64,000 nt of DNA. Origin: Vibrio neptunius. GTDB taxonomy: Bacteria > Pseudomonadota > Gammaproteobacteria > Enterobacterales > Vibrionaceae. The stretch spans positions 1 through 64,000 of the forward strand of contig NZ_JXXU01000003.1 of assembly GCF_000967495.1 (NCBI RefSeq), written 5' to 3'. Below, one piece after another: positions 28,318 to 37,401 of the stretch. Under the pieces are notes generated by a model. That model searched no databases, was not told the DNA's origin, and saw nothing but the letters and a program-made list of their open reading frames with translations. Within the stretch, counting starts at the first letter, position 1, and each line of letters starts with the position of its first letter. The position numbers were made by a program, and so were the translations under genes.

Positions 28318-29721
28318 TCAATGACTGTTTGAGTTCGCGGTCAATGTAATCGTAAATGTACTGCCTTGATTCGGTTCAGACATCAGTTGAATGTTACCAC
28401 CTAAGTTATCAACCATAGCGGCGGCAAGTGATAGGCCTAGCCCGTAACCTTCAATATTGCTGCGGCTCGCATCGATGCGATAGAGCCGTTCGAAAATCAA
28501 ATCCTGATACTGTTTGTCGATACCAATGCCCGTATCTGAGACAAGAATCTCAACCTGATGATCACTTGTTTTAAGCGCTTTTAGGCTAACTTTACCGCCC
28601 ATTTCGGTGTATTTAATTGCGTTATCGACTAAGTTAACCAGCGCCTGAGTGAGTTTTTCTGGGTCTGATTGAATGATGAGATTGTCGTCAGCCGTTGCCT
28701 GCAATTGAATCTGTTTGTCATCCGCTACGTCTTCATACCAGCTCACGACGGTTTTCAGCACCTCAGAGACATGGGTTGAGGTGCTTTGTTGATCACGTTT
28801 GCCAGTGACTTCATCGTTGAGCTTCATCAAAGCAGTAAGCATATTGCTGGCTTGCATGGCGTATTCAGCGCAATCAGATAAAGCGTGCTCCATTTTCTGG
28901 GTGTCTTTGTTGTCTAACAGTGCGGATTGTGAACTGAGCGTGATCCGTGATAAGGGAGTACGGATATCATGGGCAATAGCATCGACGGTCGTATTGAGTG
29001 TGGTGGTGACATGGTGCAGCCGGGCGATAGCGTCATGCACACTGGCACTGATGACGCTCAGTCCTTGTGGCATAGCCGCTGGCTTGTCCGTCATCTCTAA
29101 TTTGCCTTGGCTGAGTTTATCCAGAGAATCTCCGAGTGTCACCAGTGGTGACATCGCACTGCGAATAATGCGGTGAGTGAACAAGGTCGTGATAGCAACC
29201 AACACAATCAACGCATACAAGGTCATCAGCCATTGTTTGTAGGCGATGGCGTAACGCGGTTGATTGTCGAGAACTAACCAAAAATCCAGTGCTTCTCCTT
29301 TAATCTGCAGCGATATATATGGGTTAAGAATGAAAGCCGTGAACCAGGATTTATCACCAGTGAGGTACTTATCGAGTTGGATGTCGGCTGGCAAGTTGCT
29401 ATCACCAGCGACAAAGTTGGGGCTGGCAGCACGCTCTTTCGAAATAGAAAAGGCTGCGATATTGTTTTCAATCAGGCGATGCGGGTTTGCCGTCAAGACG
29501 TGAATCAGTTGATCGGCTGAATCGTAGGTAAGAATACGCTGGTATTCCGTGGCCATTGAGTTGAGGATTTTCTTCTCGGTGCGATATAAATCGAAGAAGA
29601 ACATCACACCCACCACGACTTCAACCAGTATCAGGCACAGCAATAAGATCGCCATAAAACGCATCAGTAGTGTGTTGCGTGCCTTGGTCAGTGCCTGCTC
29701 AATGTTATGACTTGAGGACAT
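28318..29721 (-). CDS. Two-component sensor histidine kinase
   Basis: The ATG at 29721 has AGAGGGG 6 bases upstream and overlaps the response regulator end by 17 bases; a TTG six bases earlier is less likely. The 467-residue protein has two membrane helices (about 20-43 and 165-190) around a periplasmic sensor of some 120 residues. HAMP, HisKA (VDAIAHDIRTPLSRITL) and an HATPase domain with N box NLVDNAIKYT, G1 DTGIGID and G2 GYGLGLSLA follow. It is the PhoQ/QseC-like architecture. The divergent HbpS-like gene suggests a redox or heme-related signal. Confidence 0.92.
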   Translation of the reverse strand: MSSSHNIEQALTKARNTLLMRFMAILLLCLILVEVVVGVMFFFDLYRTEKKILNSMATEYQRILTYDSADQLIHVLTANPHRLIENNIAAFSISKERAASPNFVAGDSNLPADIQLDKYLTGDKSWFTAFILNPYISLQIKGEALDFWLVLDNQPRYAIAYKQWLMTLYALIVLVAITTLFTHRIIRSAMSPLVTLGDSLDKLSQGKLEMTDKPAAMPQGLSVISASVHDAIARLHHVTTTLNTTVDAIAHDIRTPLSRITLSSQSALLDNKDTQKMEHALSDCAEYAMQASNMLTALMKLNDEVTGKRDQQSTSTHVSEVLKTVVSWYEDVADDKQIQLQATADDNLIIQSDPEKLTQALVNLVDNAIKYTEMGGKVSLKALKTSDHQVEILVSDTGIGIDKQYQDLIFERLYRIDASRSNIEGYGLGLSLAAAMVDNLGGNIQLMSEPNQGSTFTITLTANSNSH

Positions 29722-30379
29722 AGCCAACCCCTCTGAGAGTATGAATTAATGGGCTATCAAAGCCTTTGTCCACTTTGCTGCGTAAACGACAGACTAGGAC
29801 ATCCACTACATTGGTCTGCGGATCAAACTGATGGCCCCAGACTTGCTCAAGAATAGCGGTTTTTGAAAGGACGGTTTCAGGGTTTTCCAGCATCAGTTTG
29901 ATCAACATGAATTCTCGTTGATTGAGTTGAATCGAGGTGCCATTTCTTTCAAGTGAGTGCTTGAGCAGATCCAGAGATAATTCGCTATAGCTCAATTGAT
30001 AACTTTGGGCAGTGTTCTGCTGACCTCGGCGGGCCAATGACTGACAGCGAGCTAGCAGTTCCGGAAAAGCGAATGGCTTAATGAGATAATCATCCGCCCC
30101 CGATTGCAGCCCTTTAACTCTTTCATCAACAGAGTGTTTTGCGCTGAGGATGAGAACCGGTGTTGTATAGCCTTCTCCTCTGAGTTGAGCTAAAACTTCA
30201 AAGCCATCTTTCTGTGGCAGCATGATGTCGAGCACAATCACATCGTAAGATTCGCTGATGGCTTGGTGTAACCCGTCAATGCCATTGGTGGCGTGTGTTA
30301 TGGTACAGCTTTCCTGCTGGAAGCCATTGACAAGAAAGCGTGCAATGTGGGTGTCATCTTCAATCAACAGTATTTTCAT
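29705..30379 (-). CDS. OmpR-family response regulator
   Basis: The 224-residue protein has a receiver domain with acidic pocket (LIEDD), phosphoacceptor Asp51 in VIVLDIMLPQKDG, and the conserved Lys in LIKPFAF. A C-terminal winged-helix DNA-binding domain ends VDVLVCRLRSKVDKGF, then HTLRGVGYVL. It is the first gene of an operon with its kinase. The divergent gene 171 bases away encodes an exported HbpS/GlcG-like protein. A 16-bp palindrome in that gap is a candidate operator. Confidence 0.95.
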   Translation of the reverse strand: MKILLIEDDTHIARFLVNGFQQESCTITHATNGIDGLHQAISESYDVIVLDIMLPQKDGFEVLAQLRGEGYTTPVLILSAKHSVDERVKGLQSGADDYLIKPFAFPELLARCQSLARRGQQNTAQSYQLSYSELSLDLLKHSLERNGTSIQLNQREFMLIKLMLENPETVLSKTAILEQVWGHQFDPQTNVVDVLVCRLRSKVDKGFDSPLIHTLRGVGYVLKS

Positions 30380-30453
30380 CAGCGGTCCATTTCCTCACTC
30401 TCCCTAAACAGTCTTTCATACTCTACCAATAACCTTTCATGAATTTAACCAAG

Positions 30454-30469
30454 ATTACAGTTTTGTAAT
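30454..30469. promoter_or_regulatory. Palindrome between the response regulator gene and the HbpS-like gene
   Basis: ATTACAGTTTTGTAAT is a perfect inverted repeat (ATTACA-N4-TGTAAT) in the divergent promoter region. It is a candidate binding site for the adjacent regulator. Confidence 0.4.
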
Positions 30470-30550
30470 GGTTGAGAAAGTCTTCAGTAATCGAGCCTTG
30501 GTTAGGATGTACCTGTTGAATCAAACAAGGTCTATCTCATAGGAGTGAAT

Positions 30551-31051
30551 ATGAAAACCATCAAACTTAGCGTACTAGTAGCGTCTTTTGGCTTCCTTTC
30601 CATGTCTTTTAATGCGTCAGCCGCAGATAAAGGTCACACCGTAGCAGTAACGCAAATTTCCTCTCAGTCCGCTTTCAATTTGGCAAAAGAAGCCGTTCAC
30701 CAATGTGAAACGAAAGGCTATAAAGTATCAGCGACAGTGGTTGACCTATCGGGCAATGTACTGGCTCAACTTCGCTCAGATGGCGCAGGCATCCACACCT
30801 TAGACAGCTCACGAAAGAAAGCCTTTACTGTCGCCAGCATGAAACAGCCGTCAGGTAACCTGATGAAGTTGATTGCTGACAAGCCAATTTTAAAGCCTTT
30901 GCAAAACATGGACGATAACTTGCTATTCTTAGCGGGAGGCGTTCCTGTTCAGCTTGATGGAAACCTCATAGGGGCTGTTGGTGTAGGTGGAGCGCCAGGT
31001 GGTCACCTAGATGTGGAATGTGCCGATGCCGCGATCAAAAAAGTGTTCTAA
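30551..31051 (+). CDS. Exported HbpS/GlcG-family protein (possible heme-binding)
   Basis: The ATG at 30551 has AGGAG five bases upstream and opens a signal peptide (MKTIKLSVLVASFGFLS, cleaved near ASA-ADKG). The mature ~140-residue protein is a complete GlcG/HbpS domain: VSATVVDLSGNVLAQLRSDG, SRKKAFTVAS, GGVPVQLDGNLIGAVGVGG and a final ADAAIKKVF. In Streptomyces, HbpS binds heme and modulates the SenS-SenR two-component system. Here too the gene stands divergent to a two-component pair. The analogy is good but unproven. Confidence 0.85.
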   Translation: MKTIKLSVLVASFGFLSMSFNASAADKGHTVAVTQISSQSAFNLAKEAVHQCETKGYKVSATVVDLSGNVLAQLRSDGAGIHTLDSSRKKAFTVASMKQPSGNLMKLIADKPILKPLQNMDDNLLFLAGGVPVQLDGNLIGAVGVGGAPGGHLDVECADAAIKKVF

Positions 31052-31085
31052 TTTGAGTTGATCATCGGCTTTCACTGCATTCAAT

Positions 31086-31118
31086 GCCCCGATTGGTTGC
31101 CCTAGTCGGGGCTTGTTT
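31086..31118 (+). terminator. Terminator after the HbpS-like gene
   Basis: GCCCCGA and TCGGGGC pair as a strong stem, followed by TTGTTT. It lies 34 bases after the stop. Confidence 0.7.
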
Positions 31119-31123
31119 AAATC

Positions 31124-32278
31124 TCAAGGTTTGGCGTGAATCTGCTGTATTTGAAACTGCTCACACTGATTGAATCGGGCAAAATCCGATAGCTCTTGTT
31201 CGAGAGCTGAGTGGAAGCCGTCTCGCTTTCTCAGTGTGGGTTCAATATGTAAGCTCAGCGCCTGAAGTGTTGAGGTTGGCTTGTCTACTTTGCAATCAAT
31301 GCGAGCGACTAACTTTCCATCCCACATGACAGGTAGACAGAAGTAGCCAAACTGACGTTTATCCGCTGGCACATAGCATTCAAGAAGGTAATCGAAGTTG
31401 AAAATCTTCTGAGCACGTTTTCTCTGGATCAGTAAGTTATCGAACGGAGAGAGTATTTTGGCCTTCTGGCGATTGAGGCGCTTACTGAGTAAATCAAACG
31501 CTCCATGGAACGTGTAATAGGTGTGACCGTCGACCTTAAATGGAAAAATTTCACCTTGTTGGTACAATTGCGCCAACGTATTACTCACCAGCTGCTTGGT
31601 GTTTTTTAGTAGGTAATTGATTTCCGACAGATGACCAAAGCCGTGTGCTCTGAGGTAATTCATCACCAAATAGCGCCCATATTCTTCATCGCTTGGCATT
31701 GAGGTATCTATCCCTTGCGGCAGGACTCGCTCTGTCAGGTCGTATACCTTGTGGAAGTTGCGTCTTTCGGTGATCATTAAATCACCTTGCATGTAGAGAT
31801 TCTCCAGCGCCTGCTTAGTGGGTTTGGTTCCCCAGCCCTGCTTTTTGACGCCCGCAGACTCAAAGTCTTTTGCCATTAATGGCCCTTCGTGCTCAATTCG
31901 ACTCATGATGTCATTCATCAACTGGTTATCGCGGCGATACCAATGATTCTGGTCTCCGGATTTTATCGCCTGTTTACGTGGCAGAGTGAAGCGATAATCC
32001 CGCATGGGTAAATAAGCGGCAGCATGAGACCAGTATTCAAATACAGAACGATTTTTTACCAGCTTATCAAGGTGATTGGGTTGATACTTTGAATTGCGGC
32101 TCCACAAGGTGTGATGGTGGGCGCGTTGAACAACCGAGATAGTGTCGATTTGTACGTAACCGATACGCTCAAATGCTGAAAGCGTGTTTTGTAAGGCTCC
32201 GCCTGATTTCTGGCTTTGTGGCAAACCTTGCGACAGGACAGCGAGCTTCTGAGCCTGCGCAATCGAGAGTGTTTCCAT
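31124..32278 (-). CDS. YcaQ-like winged-helix DNA glycosylase family protein
   Basis: The ATG at 32278 opens METLSIAQAQKLAVLSQGL, the usual family start; the longer frame upstream runs through a terminator and is rejected. The 384-residue protein matches the winged-helix DNA-binding family that includes E. coli YcaQ (AlkX), an interstrand-crosslink glycosylase. Visible features are IGYVQIDTISVVQRAHHHTLWSR near residues 35-57, EYWSHAAAYLP, and LSPFDNLLIQRKRAQKIFNFDY. The function is by family, and activity is not certain for every member. An alpha/beta hydrolase gene lies upstream, separated by a terminator. Confidence 0.8.
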   Translation of the reverse strand: METLSIAQAQKLAVLSQGLPQSQKSGGALQNTLSAFERIGYVQIDTISVVQRAHHHTLWSRNSKYQPNHLDKLVKNRSVFEYWSHAAAYLPMRDYRFTLPRKQAIKSGDQNHWYRRDNQLMNDIMSRIEHEGPLMAKDFESAGVKKQGWGTKPTKQALENLYMQGDLMITERRNFHKVYDLTERVLPQGIDTSMPSDEEYGRYLVMNYLRAHGFGHLSEINYLLKNTKQLVSNTLAQLYQQGEIFPFKVDGHTYYTFHGAFDLLSKRLNRQKAKILSPFDNLLIQRKRAQKIFNFDYLLECYVPADKRQFGYFCLPVMWDGKLVARIDCKVDKPTSTLQALSLHIEPTLRKRDGFHSALEQELSDFARFNQCEQFQIQQIHAKP

Positions 32279-32395
32279 ACTAAGAGTGAATCCTATATTT
32301 ACCGTACTATGAGCGTCTGATTTGCAGTGTAAATTTGATTCACCAGTATAATGAAAGTGCGAGCATTTTTCGGTGGGAAGGATCGTGTTATCAAG

Positions 32396-32426
32396 CAAAA
32401 AATAAGCCTCGGAGAGATTCCGAGGC
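32396..32426 (-). terminator. Terminator of the alpha/beta hydrolase gene
   Basis: Read on the minus strand, GCCTCGGA and TCCGAGGC pair as a strong hairpin followed by TTATTTTTTG. It lies just after the hydrolase stop. Confidence 0.9.
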
Positions 32427-32432
32427 CCAGTA

Positions 32433-33284
32433 TTAGTGATTGACAAAGTCCCGTAAGATAGATATGAAATCGTCTGGCTGTTCCAGCATCGGTGTATGAC
32501 CACACTCAGGTAAGCTGACGAGGTTTATGTTGGGGAAAGGCAGATGAATATCTGACCAAGCAGAAAGCGGCGCAATACTGAAATCTTGAAGGCCTCCCAG
32601 TGCCAGTACAGGTACCACAATAGATTGCGTGTAGGTGCTGATATCCAAATGAGCAAAGTCATTGCCCCAAAGTTTATCGAGCAAGGCAGTATGCATAGGA
32701 ATGTCTTGCCACAAAGGGAGCTCATCGAAGTTTGGATTGAACCAGCGCATTGGACCTAATCGTCGGCAAAGGTGGGCAAACTTTCTATCAGGCTCAAGCT
32801 GAATATCACCTGCCAATAAAGCAATACTTTTCTCAAACGCCGTTTTGCGATCCTGACAGGCATGTCTTTGCCAATTAGCCATCTGCAGAGTTCGCATTTC
32901 CTCTGATAAGCTTGGCGCCGCGCCGATTAAAGCACACCCTTTTACACGAGTTGGAAATCGGTAGGCGAAGTCGAGAGCCATATATGCATGGCCAGAATGT
33001 CCCATCACCCAACAAGGTTCAATGTCGAGTTGACTGCAGGCTCGTTCAACATCCTTTGATATCTGTTCCAATGACACGTCATGTAAATGAACAGGCCTTT
33101 CGCAGTGCGCAAAACCTCTGTGATCAATGAATACGCAGTAAAAATGTTGATAGATGTCATTCGGCATAATGCGATAGTAGTAATCTGCACTGCCGATAAT
33201 TAGGAGTGTTGGTCCTTGGCCTTGTTCAATGACTTTTAGCCTGAACCCATCCGCTTGAATAAAACTTGCCGTCTTGTTGTACAT
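32433..33284 (-). CDS. Alpha/beta hydrolase
   Basis: The 283-residue protein has the classic fold order. The oxyanion region lies near LLIIGSADYY, the strand FIDHRGFAHCER follows, the nucleophile elbow is GHSGHAY (Ser about residue 95), an acid region is LALGGLQDF, and the catalytic His lies in PECGHTPMLEQPDDF. Usual targets are esters or lactones, and the substrate here cannot be named. No signal peptide is present, so it is cytoplasmic. The 400 bases upstream contain only a small inverted repeat (GTCGCAAGCGAC) as a visible element. Confidence 0.85.
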   Translation of the reverse strand: MYNKTASFIQADGFRLKVIEQGQGPTLLIIGSADYYYRIMPNDIYQHFYCVFIDHRGFAHCERPVHLHDVSLEQISKDVERACSQLDIEPCWVMGHSGHAYMALDFAYRFPTRVKGCALIGAAPSLSEEMRTLQMANWQRHACQDRKTAFEKSIALLAGDIQLEPDRKFAHLCRRLGPMRWFNPNFDELPLWQDIPMHTALLDKLWGNDFAHLDISTYTQSIVVPVLALGGLQDFSIAPLSAWSDIHLPFPNINLVSLPECGHTPMLEQPDDFISILRDFVNH

Positions 33285-33683
33285 GTCGTTCCTTTTTCAG
33301 GTCGCAAGCGACCCCTTCAGATTTAACAAAGTGATTGTTGAGTTGGAAAAAGGAAAAAAACGTCAACGAATAAGTTTCATCGGCAAGCCATCATAATGGG
33401 AATTTGTCTATGGTATTAAAAACGTTGGCCTGATGCTAGGGGCAAGAGCGGTTATCTAACCAACCGACGTTTTGCTGTCAATCGACAGTTCTCAAACGGG
33501 ATCTCTGCCGACCCAGTATTATTGATTTGAATTGAGAGAGTGGGCTTAGCTGGTTACCACTCCTTGAGTAGGGGCGTGTAAATCTAATAGGTGGCGGATG
33601 TCGACAAACGCCGGTGAGTGCAAGGGAATTGAGTTGTATGGGGCTCGCCTGAGTGGGTGCTCAGGCGAGAGGGTAGAGACGGA
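33285..33683. other. Intergenic region with two inverted repeats; no gene seen
   Basis: No credible gene is present. A perfect 10-bp inverted repeat (CTCGCCTGAG / CTCAGGCGAG) at 33644-33669 stands just after the permease stop and could act as its transcription end or protect the 3' end; it lacks a T run. GTCGCAAGCGAC lies just upstream of the hydrolase gene. Confidence 0.4.
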
Positions 33684-35027
33684 TTAGATGTAAACCAGTT
33701 TGGCAACAAAGATGAGTGTCAGAATGTACATCGAGATAGAGACGTCCTTCGTTTTACCCGTGGCAACTTTGAGCACAGTGTAAGTAATGAAGCCTAATGC
33801 AATGCCGTTAGCAATTGAGAAGGTCAGTGGCATCATCAGTGCGGTAATCGCAGCGGGAGCACCATTGGTGAAGTCTTTCCAGTCGACGTGCTGCATGCTA
33901 CTCATCATGACAAAGGCAACATAGATCAGTGCACCAGCCGTCGCATATGAAGGAATCATCCCCGCCAGAGGTGATAGAAATATAGCAGCGAGGAAAAGAA
34001 CAGCAACGACAATGGCAGAAAGACCTGTTCGGGCACCTGCAGCCACTCCAGCGGCGCTTTCAACGTAGCTGGTGACCGGAGGGCATCCCACACACGCACC
34101 TGCAACACTGGAGATACTGTCTGCTTTTAATGCTTTGCTTAATCCCTCGATCTTACCTGTTTCTTTGTTTATGAGGTGAGCTCTTTCAGCCACTCCCATC
34201 AGGGTGCCTGCAGTATCGAACATATTGACGAACAAGAAGGCCAGAATCACACTCACCATCGATATGTTAAATGCCCCAGAAATATCCATTGCCATGAAGG
34301 TGGGAGCAATACTGGGTGGCGTAGAGAAGAATCCGTTGTAATGAACCAGCCCTAGCATCATACCGATCAGAGTGACACTCAGAATACCGATAAGAACTGC
34401 ACCGAAGACTTTACGTTCGCTGAGCACAGCGATGATCAGGAATGCGATGGCAGCGAGCATAGCGTCTGGTTTTGTGAAATCACCCAATGAGACTAAAGTC
34501 GCTGGGTTTTCGACGACAATACCTGCAGTTTTAAGGCCAATCAGACCAAGAAATAGTCCGACACCTGCTGTCATCGAGAAGCGCAAGCTTTCCGGGATAC
34601 TTTCGATGATCCACTGGCGGATCTTGTAGAAGCTCATCCCAACAAACAGGATACCAGAGAGGAACACCGCCCCGAGTGCCACTTCCCAGCTATAGCCCAT
34701 TTCGCTAACAACGGTAAATGAGAAAAAGGCGTTGAGGCCCATACCTGGAGCCAGACCGACAGGCCAGTTAGCAAATAACCCCATTAACAGACAACCGATG
34801 GCTGCACCGATACAGGTTGCGACGAAGACAGCGCCTGAATCCATTCCAGAAGCGGCCATGATCTGAGGATTTACAAAAATGATGTACGCCATTGTGGCAA
34901 AGGTGGTGATACCCCCAATCATTTCATTCTTGACACTGGTTCCATGTGCTTTCAGTTTGAAAAAGCGTTCCAAAAAGCCACCAGATTCGCCTTTGGTGTT
35001 AAGCAGTTCTGTTTTGCTTTCATTCAT
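33684..35027 (-). CDS. Purine permease, NCS2/AzgA-type
   Basis: The ATG at 35027 is preferred: it has AAGGA nine bases upstream and gives a normal N-terminus (MNESKTELLN); 15 further codons are open upstream. The 447-residue membrane protein has about 12-13 helices. AzgA/PbuG hallmarks include TFATMAYIIFVNPQ, GLAPGMGLNAFF, FVNMFDTAGTLMGVAE and GCPPVTSYVESAAGVAAGARTG. This group imports adenine, guanine and hypoxanthine. The neighbouring urate and allantoin genes suggest it feeds purines into the catabolic pathway. It is transcribed leftward, downstream of uraH. Confidence 0.92.
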   Translation of the reverse strand: MNESKTELLNTKGESGGFLERFFKLKAHGTSVKNEMIGGITTFATMAYIIFVNPQIMAASGMDSGAVFVATCIGAAIGCLLMGLFANWPVGLAPGMGLNAFFSFTVVSEMGYSWEVALGAVFLSGILFVGMSFYKIRQWIIESIPESLRFSMTAGVGLFLGLIGLKTAGIVVENPATLVSLGDFTKPDAMLAAIAFLIIAVLSERKVFGAVLIGILSVTLIGMMLGLVHYNGFFSTPPSIAPTFMAMDISGAFNISMVSVILAFLFVNMFDTAGTLMGVAERAHLINKETGKIEGLSKALKADSISSVAGACVGCPPVTSYVESAAGVAAGARTGLSAIVVAVLFLAAIFLSPLAGMIPSYATAGALIYVAFVMMSSMQHVDWKDFTNGAPAAITALMMPLTFSIANGIALGFITYTVLKVATGKTKDVSISMYILTLIFVAKLVYI

Positions 35028-35158
35028 GTCAGCAAGTCCTTTTGTTGGTGTTTCGTGAATTGAAGACAGCACTTCGCCGTACGTCTCTACCTCAGGCGAA
35101 CTTCAATGGTTCTGATTGATGGGTGATGACACGGTTGGGTGATGCTTGTCGTTATTCG

Positions 35159-35512
35159 CTAGCTGCCCCGATAAGTCGAGAAGCTATAAGGTGAAACCAA
35201 TAGCGGAACGTGATAGTGCGCATCTTTATCACCCAATCCAAAACGGATTACGACGTCATCGAGAAACGCAATATCGCCTAATTCAACTTCCTTACTGCGA
35301 AAATAATCGGCAACGTGAAAAACAAGCTGATACTTACCAAGCTCAAAATTTTCGCCTTCTAAAACCGGCTCGTCAGTCCGGCCATCAAAGTTCGTTGTGA
35401 CGGTTTTAATCTTGGTTAGGTGGCTACCTTCCACTCTGAACAGTTCAACTTGTATGCCTGCACCAGGCAGACCATGCATTGTATCCAATACGTGTGTGGT
35501 TAGTTTTCCCAT
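35159..35512 (-). CDS. uraH: 5-hydroxyisourate hydrolase (transthyretin-like)
   Basis: The 117-residue protein hydrolyses 5-hydroxyisourate, the product of urate oxidation, to OHCU. The family signatures are complete: LTTHVLDTMHGLPG with an active-site His at the N-terminus, a central Arg/His region, HYHVPLLVSPYSFSTYRGS with the closing YRGS motif. There is no signal peptide, so it is cytoplasmic. It is divergent from puuE across a 352-base region with two copies of TTGTATACAA, and probably co-transcribed with the purine permease 131 bases downstream. Confidence 0.96.
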   Translation of the reverse strand: MGKLTTHVLDTMHGLPGAGIQVELFRVEGSHLTKIKTVTTNFDGRTDEPVLEGENFELGKYQLVFHVADYFRSKEVELGDIAFLDDVVIRFGLGDKDAHYHVPLLVSPYSFSTYRGS

Positions 35513-35562
35513 AATTCCTGTCCGCGCGTCGCGCTCTCCTTAGCTTTTTCGGGGGCTTTTAA

Positions 35563-35572
35563 TTGTATACAA
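35563..35572. promoter_or_regulatory. TTGTATACAA operator candidate (uraH side)
   Basis: Exact 10-bp palindrome, probably a binding site of the GntR regulator at 53930-54661. Confidence 0.6.
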
Positions 35573-35795
35573 AGCTGTATAGTGATTTTGTTGGATATCT
35601 ATATATGTACACAAAATTTTTATGTAGTAAAGCTTGTTGTTATAGAAATGTTATTAGTGAGGGAGTTGGAAAATGAATTATGTGAACTGAGATTTGGTGT
35701 TTATTGCAGGGTTTAAATTGTTAAGCCATTGATTAATAAAGATGTAGTTATAAGCATTAACGTTGAAAACAAAATCTTTACATAAAGATAATTTA

Positions 35796-35805
35796 TTGTA
35801 TACAA
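35796..35805. promoter_or_regulatory. TTGTATACAA operator candidate (puuE side)
   Basis: Exact 10-bp palindrome 60 bases before the puuE start; same sequence as the xdhA site. Confidence 0.6.
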
Positions 35806-35864
35806 TGAATTTGTAAAGTTGATGTGGCGTTGCAATCACGCCATGCTTTTTAAGGAGAGCCTGA

Positions 35865-36788
35865 ATGGATAAGGATTATTCACGAGATCTGGTTGGCTAT
35901 GGGGCAAATCCTCCGCATCCCAAATGGCCGGGCGATGCCCGTATTGCAGTGTCATTTGTATTGAATTACGAAGAAGGGGGGGAACGCTGTCTTCTACATG
36001 GAGATGACGAGTCTGAAGCTTTCCTCTCTGAGATTCCGGCGGCTCAACCTATCAAGGGTGGGCGACATATCAGTATGGAGTCTATCTATGAATACGGTAG
36101 CCGTGCTGGTGTGTGGCGTATCTTACGCCTGTTTGACGAATATGAAATTCCACTCACCGTTTTTGCTGTAGCTATGGCGATTGAGCGACACCCTGATGTG
36201 GCGGATGCCATGGTGCAAGCGGGACATGAAATTTGTAGTCACGGTTATCGTTGGATCGATTATCAGTATATGGATGAATCACAAGAGCGTGATCACATGA
36301 CAAAAGCGATTGAAATCATCAAAACGATCACAGGTAGCCGACCTCTCGGTTGGTACACCGGACGCACTGGCCCAAATACTCGTCGTTTAGTGGCTGAAGA
36401 AGGTGGTTTTTTATACGACTCTGATGCCTATGATGATGATTTACCGTATTGGCACACCGAAGCGGGCCGGCCGCAATTGGTGATTCCATATACCTTGGAT
36501 GTCAATGATATGCGTTTTTCTACCGCTCAAGGGTTCAACTCTGGCGAACAATTTTTCCAGTATCTGAAAGACACGTTCGACACTCTATATGAGGAAGGTG
36601 AATCCGCACCCAAAATGATGTCGGTTGGATTGCATTGCCGTCTAATTGGTCGACCTGGCCGTCTCGCTTCACTCAAGCGTTTTCTCGATTACGTTAAACA
36701 ACATGATGATGTGTGGCTATGTCGACGCATTGATATTGCTCACCACTGGCATGAGCACCACCCATACACACTACAAGAGGAAAAGTAA
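35865..36788 (+). CDS. puuE: Allantoinase PuuE (polysaccharide-deacetylase fold)
   Basis: The 307-residue protein belongs to the metal-independent PuuE-type allantoinase group, which hydrolyses allantoin to allantoate. It opens DYSRDLVGYGANPPHPKWPG, and AVSFVLNYEEGGE follows at about residues 28-40. The deacetylase-fold blocks HEICSHGYRWIDY and GWYTGRTGPNTRRL are present. The ribosome binding site is AAGGAG. It is the first gene of the rightward catabolic operon, and uraD follows after one base. Confidence 0.95.
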   Translation: MDKDYSRDLVGYGANPPHPKWPGDARIAVSFVLNYEEGGERCLLHGDDESEAFLSEIPAAQPIKGGRHISMESIYEYGSRAGVWRILRLFDEYEIPLTVFAVAMAIERHPDVADAMVQAGHEICSHGYRWIDYQYMDESQERDHMTKAIEIIKTITGSRPLGWYTGRTGPNTRRLVAEEGGFLYDSDAYDDDLPYWHTEAGRPQLVIPYTLDVNDMRFSTAQGFNSGEQFFQYLKDTFDTLYEEGESAPKMMSVGLHCRLIGRPGRLASLKRFLDYVKQHDDVWLCRRIDIAHHWHEHHPYTLQEEK

Positions 36789-36789
36789 T

Positions 36790-37305
36790 ATGACTGAATT
36801 TCGTACTTGCAAACCATCAGAGATGGCTCGCGCGGAATTTGTCTCTCATTTTGGTGATGTGTATGAGCATAGCCCATGGGTGGCTGAATCTGTGTTTGAG
36901 CAAGGGCTTGATACCGAAGACAACAAAATTGAAAACTTGCATCAGCGTATGGCTAAAACCTTGCTGGCTGCAGATAAAGCCCAACAACTGGATCTGATTA
37001 AGGCTCACCCAGACTTAGCTGGACGCGCTGCCGTTGATGGGGAACTGACCGCAGCTTCCAACGCTGAACAAGCTGGGGCTGGCATCGACCAATGCTCCGC
37101 GGATGAGTTCGAGACATTTACTACTTATAACAACCGCTACAAAAGTCGCTTCAATTTTCCCTTCATTATGGCTGTGAAAGGGGCCAATCGTTACCAAATT
37201 CTTGAGTCGTTCGAGATGCGATTAGGAAATGATAGTGAAACTGAGTTTGCTACTGCGATTCAGGAAATCAACAAGATTGCGCTGTTTCGCCTGCGAGATA
37301 TGTAA
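36790..37305 (+). CDS. uraD: OHCU decarboxylase
   Basis: The ATG at 36790 comes one base after the puuE stop and gives a 171-residue protein of the usual size; an in-frame start inside puuE is rejected. UraD decarboxylates 2-oxo-4-hydroxy-4-carboxy-5-ureidoimidazoline to S-allantoin. The conserved IKAHPDLAGRAA (about residues 69-80, with the catalytic His), NNRYKSRFNFPFIMAVKG and the closing EINKIALFRLRD are all present. Confidence 0.96.
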   Translation: MTEFRTCKPSEMARAEFVSHFGDVYEHSPWVAESVFEQGLDTEDNKIENLHQRMAKTLLAADKAQQLDLIKAHPDLAGRAAVDGELTAASNAEQAGAGIDQCSADEFETFTTYNNRYKSRFNFPFIMAVKGANRYQILESFEMRLGNDSETEFATAIQEINKIALFRLRDM

Positions 37306-37401
37306 GTCACAGAGTTGGCGACTATCCCGCTATTACGCTCTCCAGAGAGCAGATAACTGACTCACTTAACCTATTTTTGATTAATTGGAAGGATGAAGGA
37401 A

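Larger units (their letters stand above)
35513..35864. promoter_or_regulatory. Divergent promoter region of uraH and puuE
   Basis: This AT-rich region carries two exact TTGTATACAA palindromes (35563-35572, close to uraH; 35796-35805, close to puuE). Each sits where it would cover or border one of the two divergent promoters. TATGTACACAA near 35604 is a weaker third copy. No gene is present. Confidence 0.6.

Noticed and set aside
32279..32503. A 75-codon extension of the YcaQ-like gene
   Set aside because: It reads through the terminator hairpin of the upstream hydrolase gene and into its end. The family start is at 32278.
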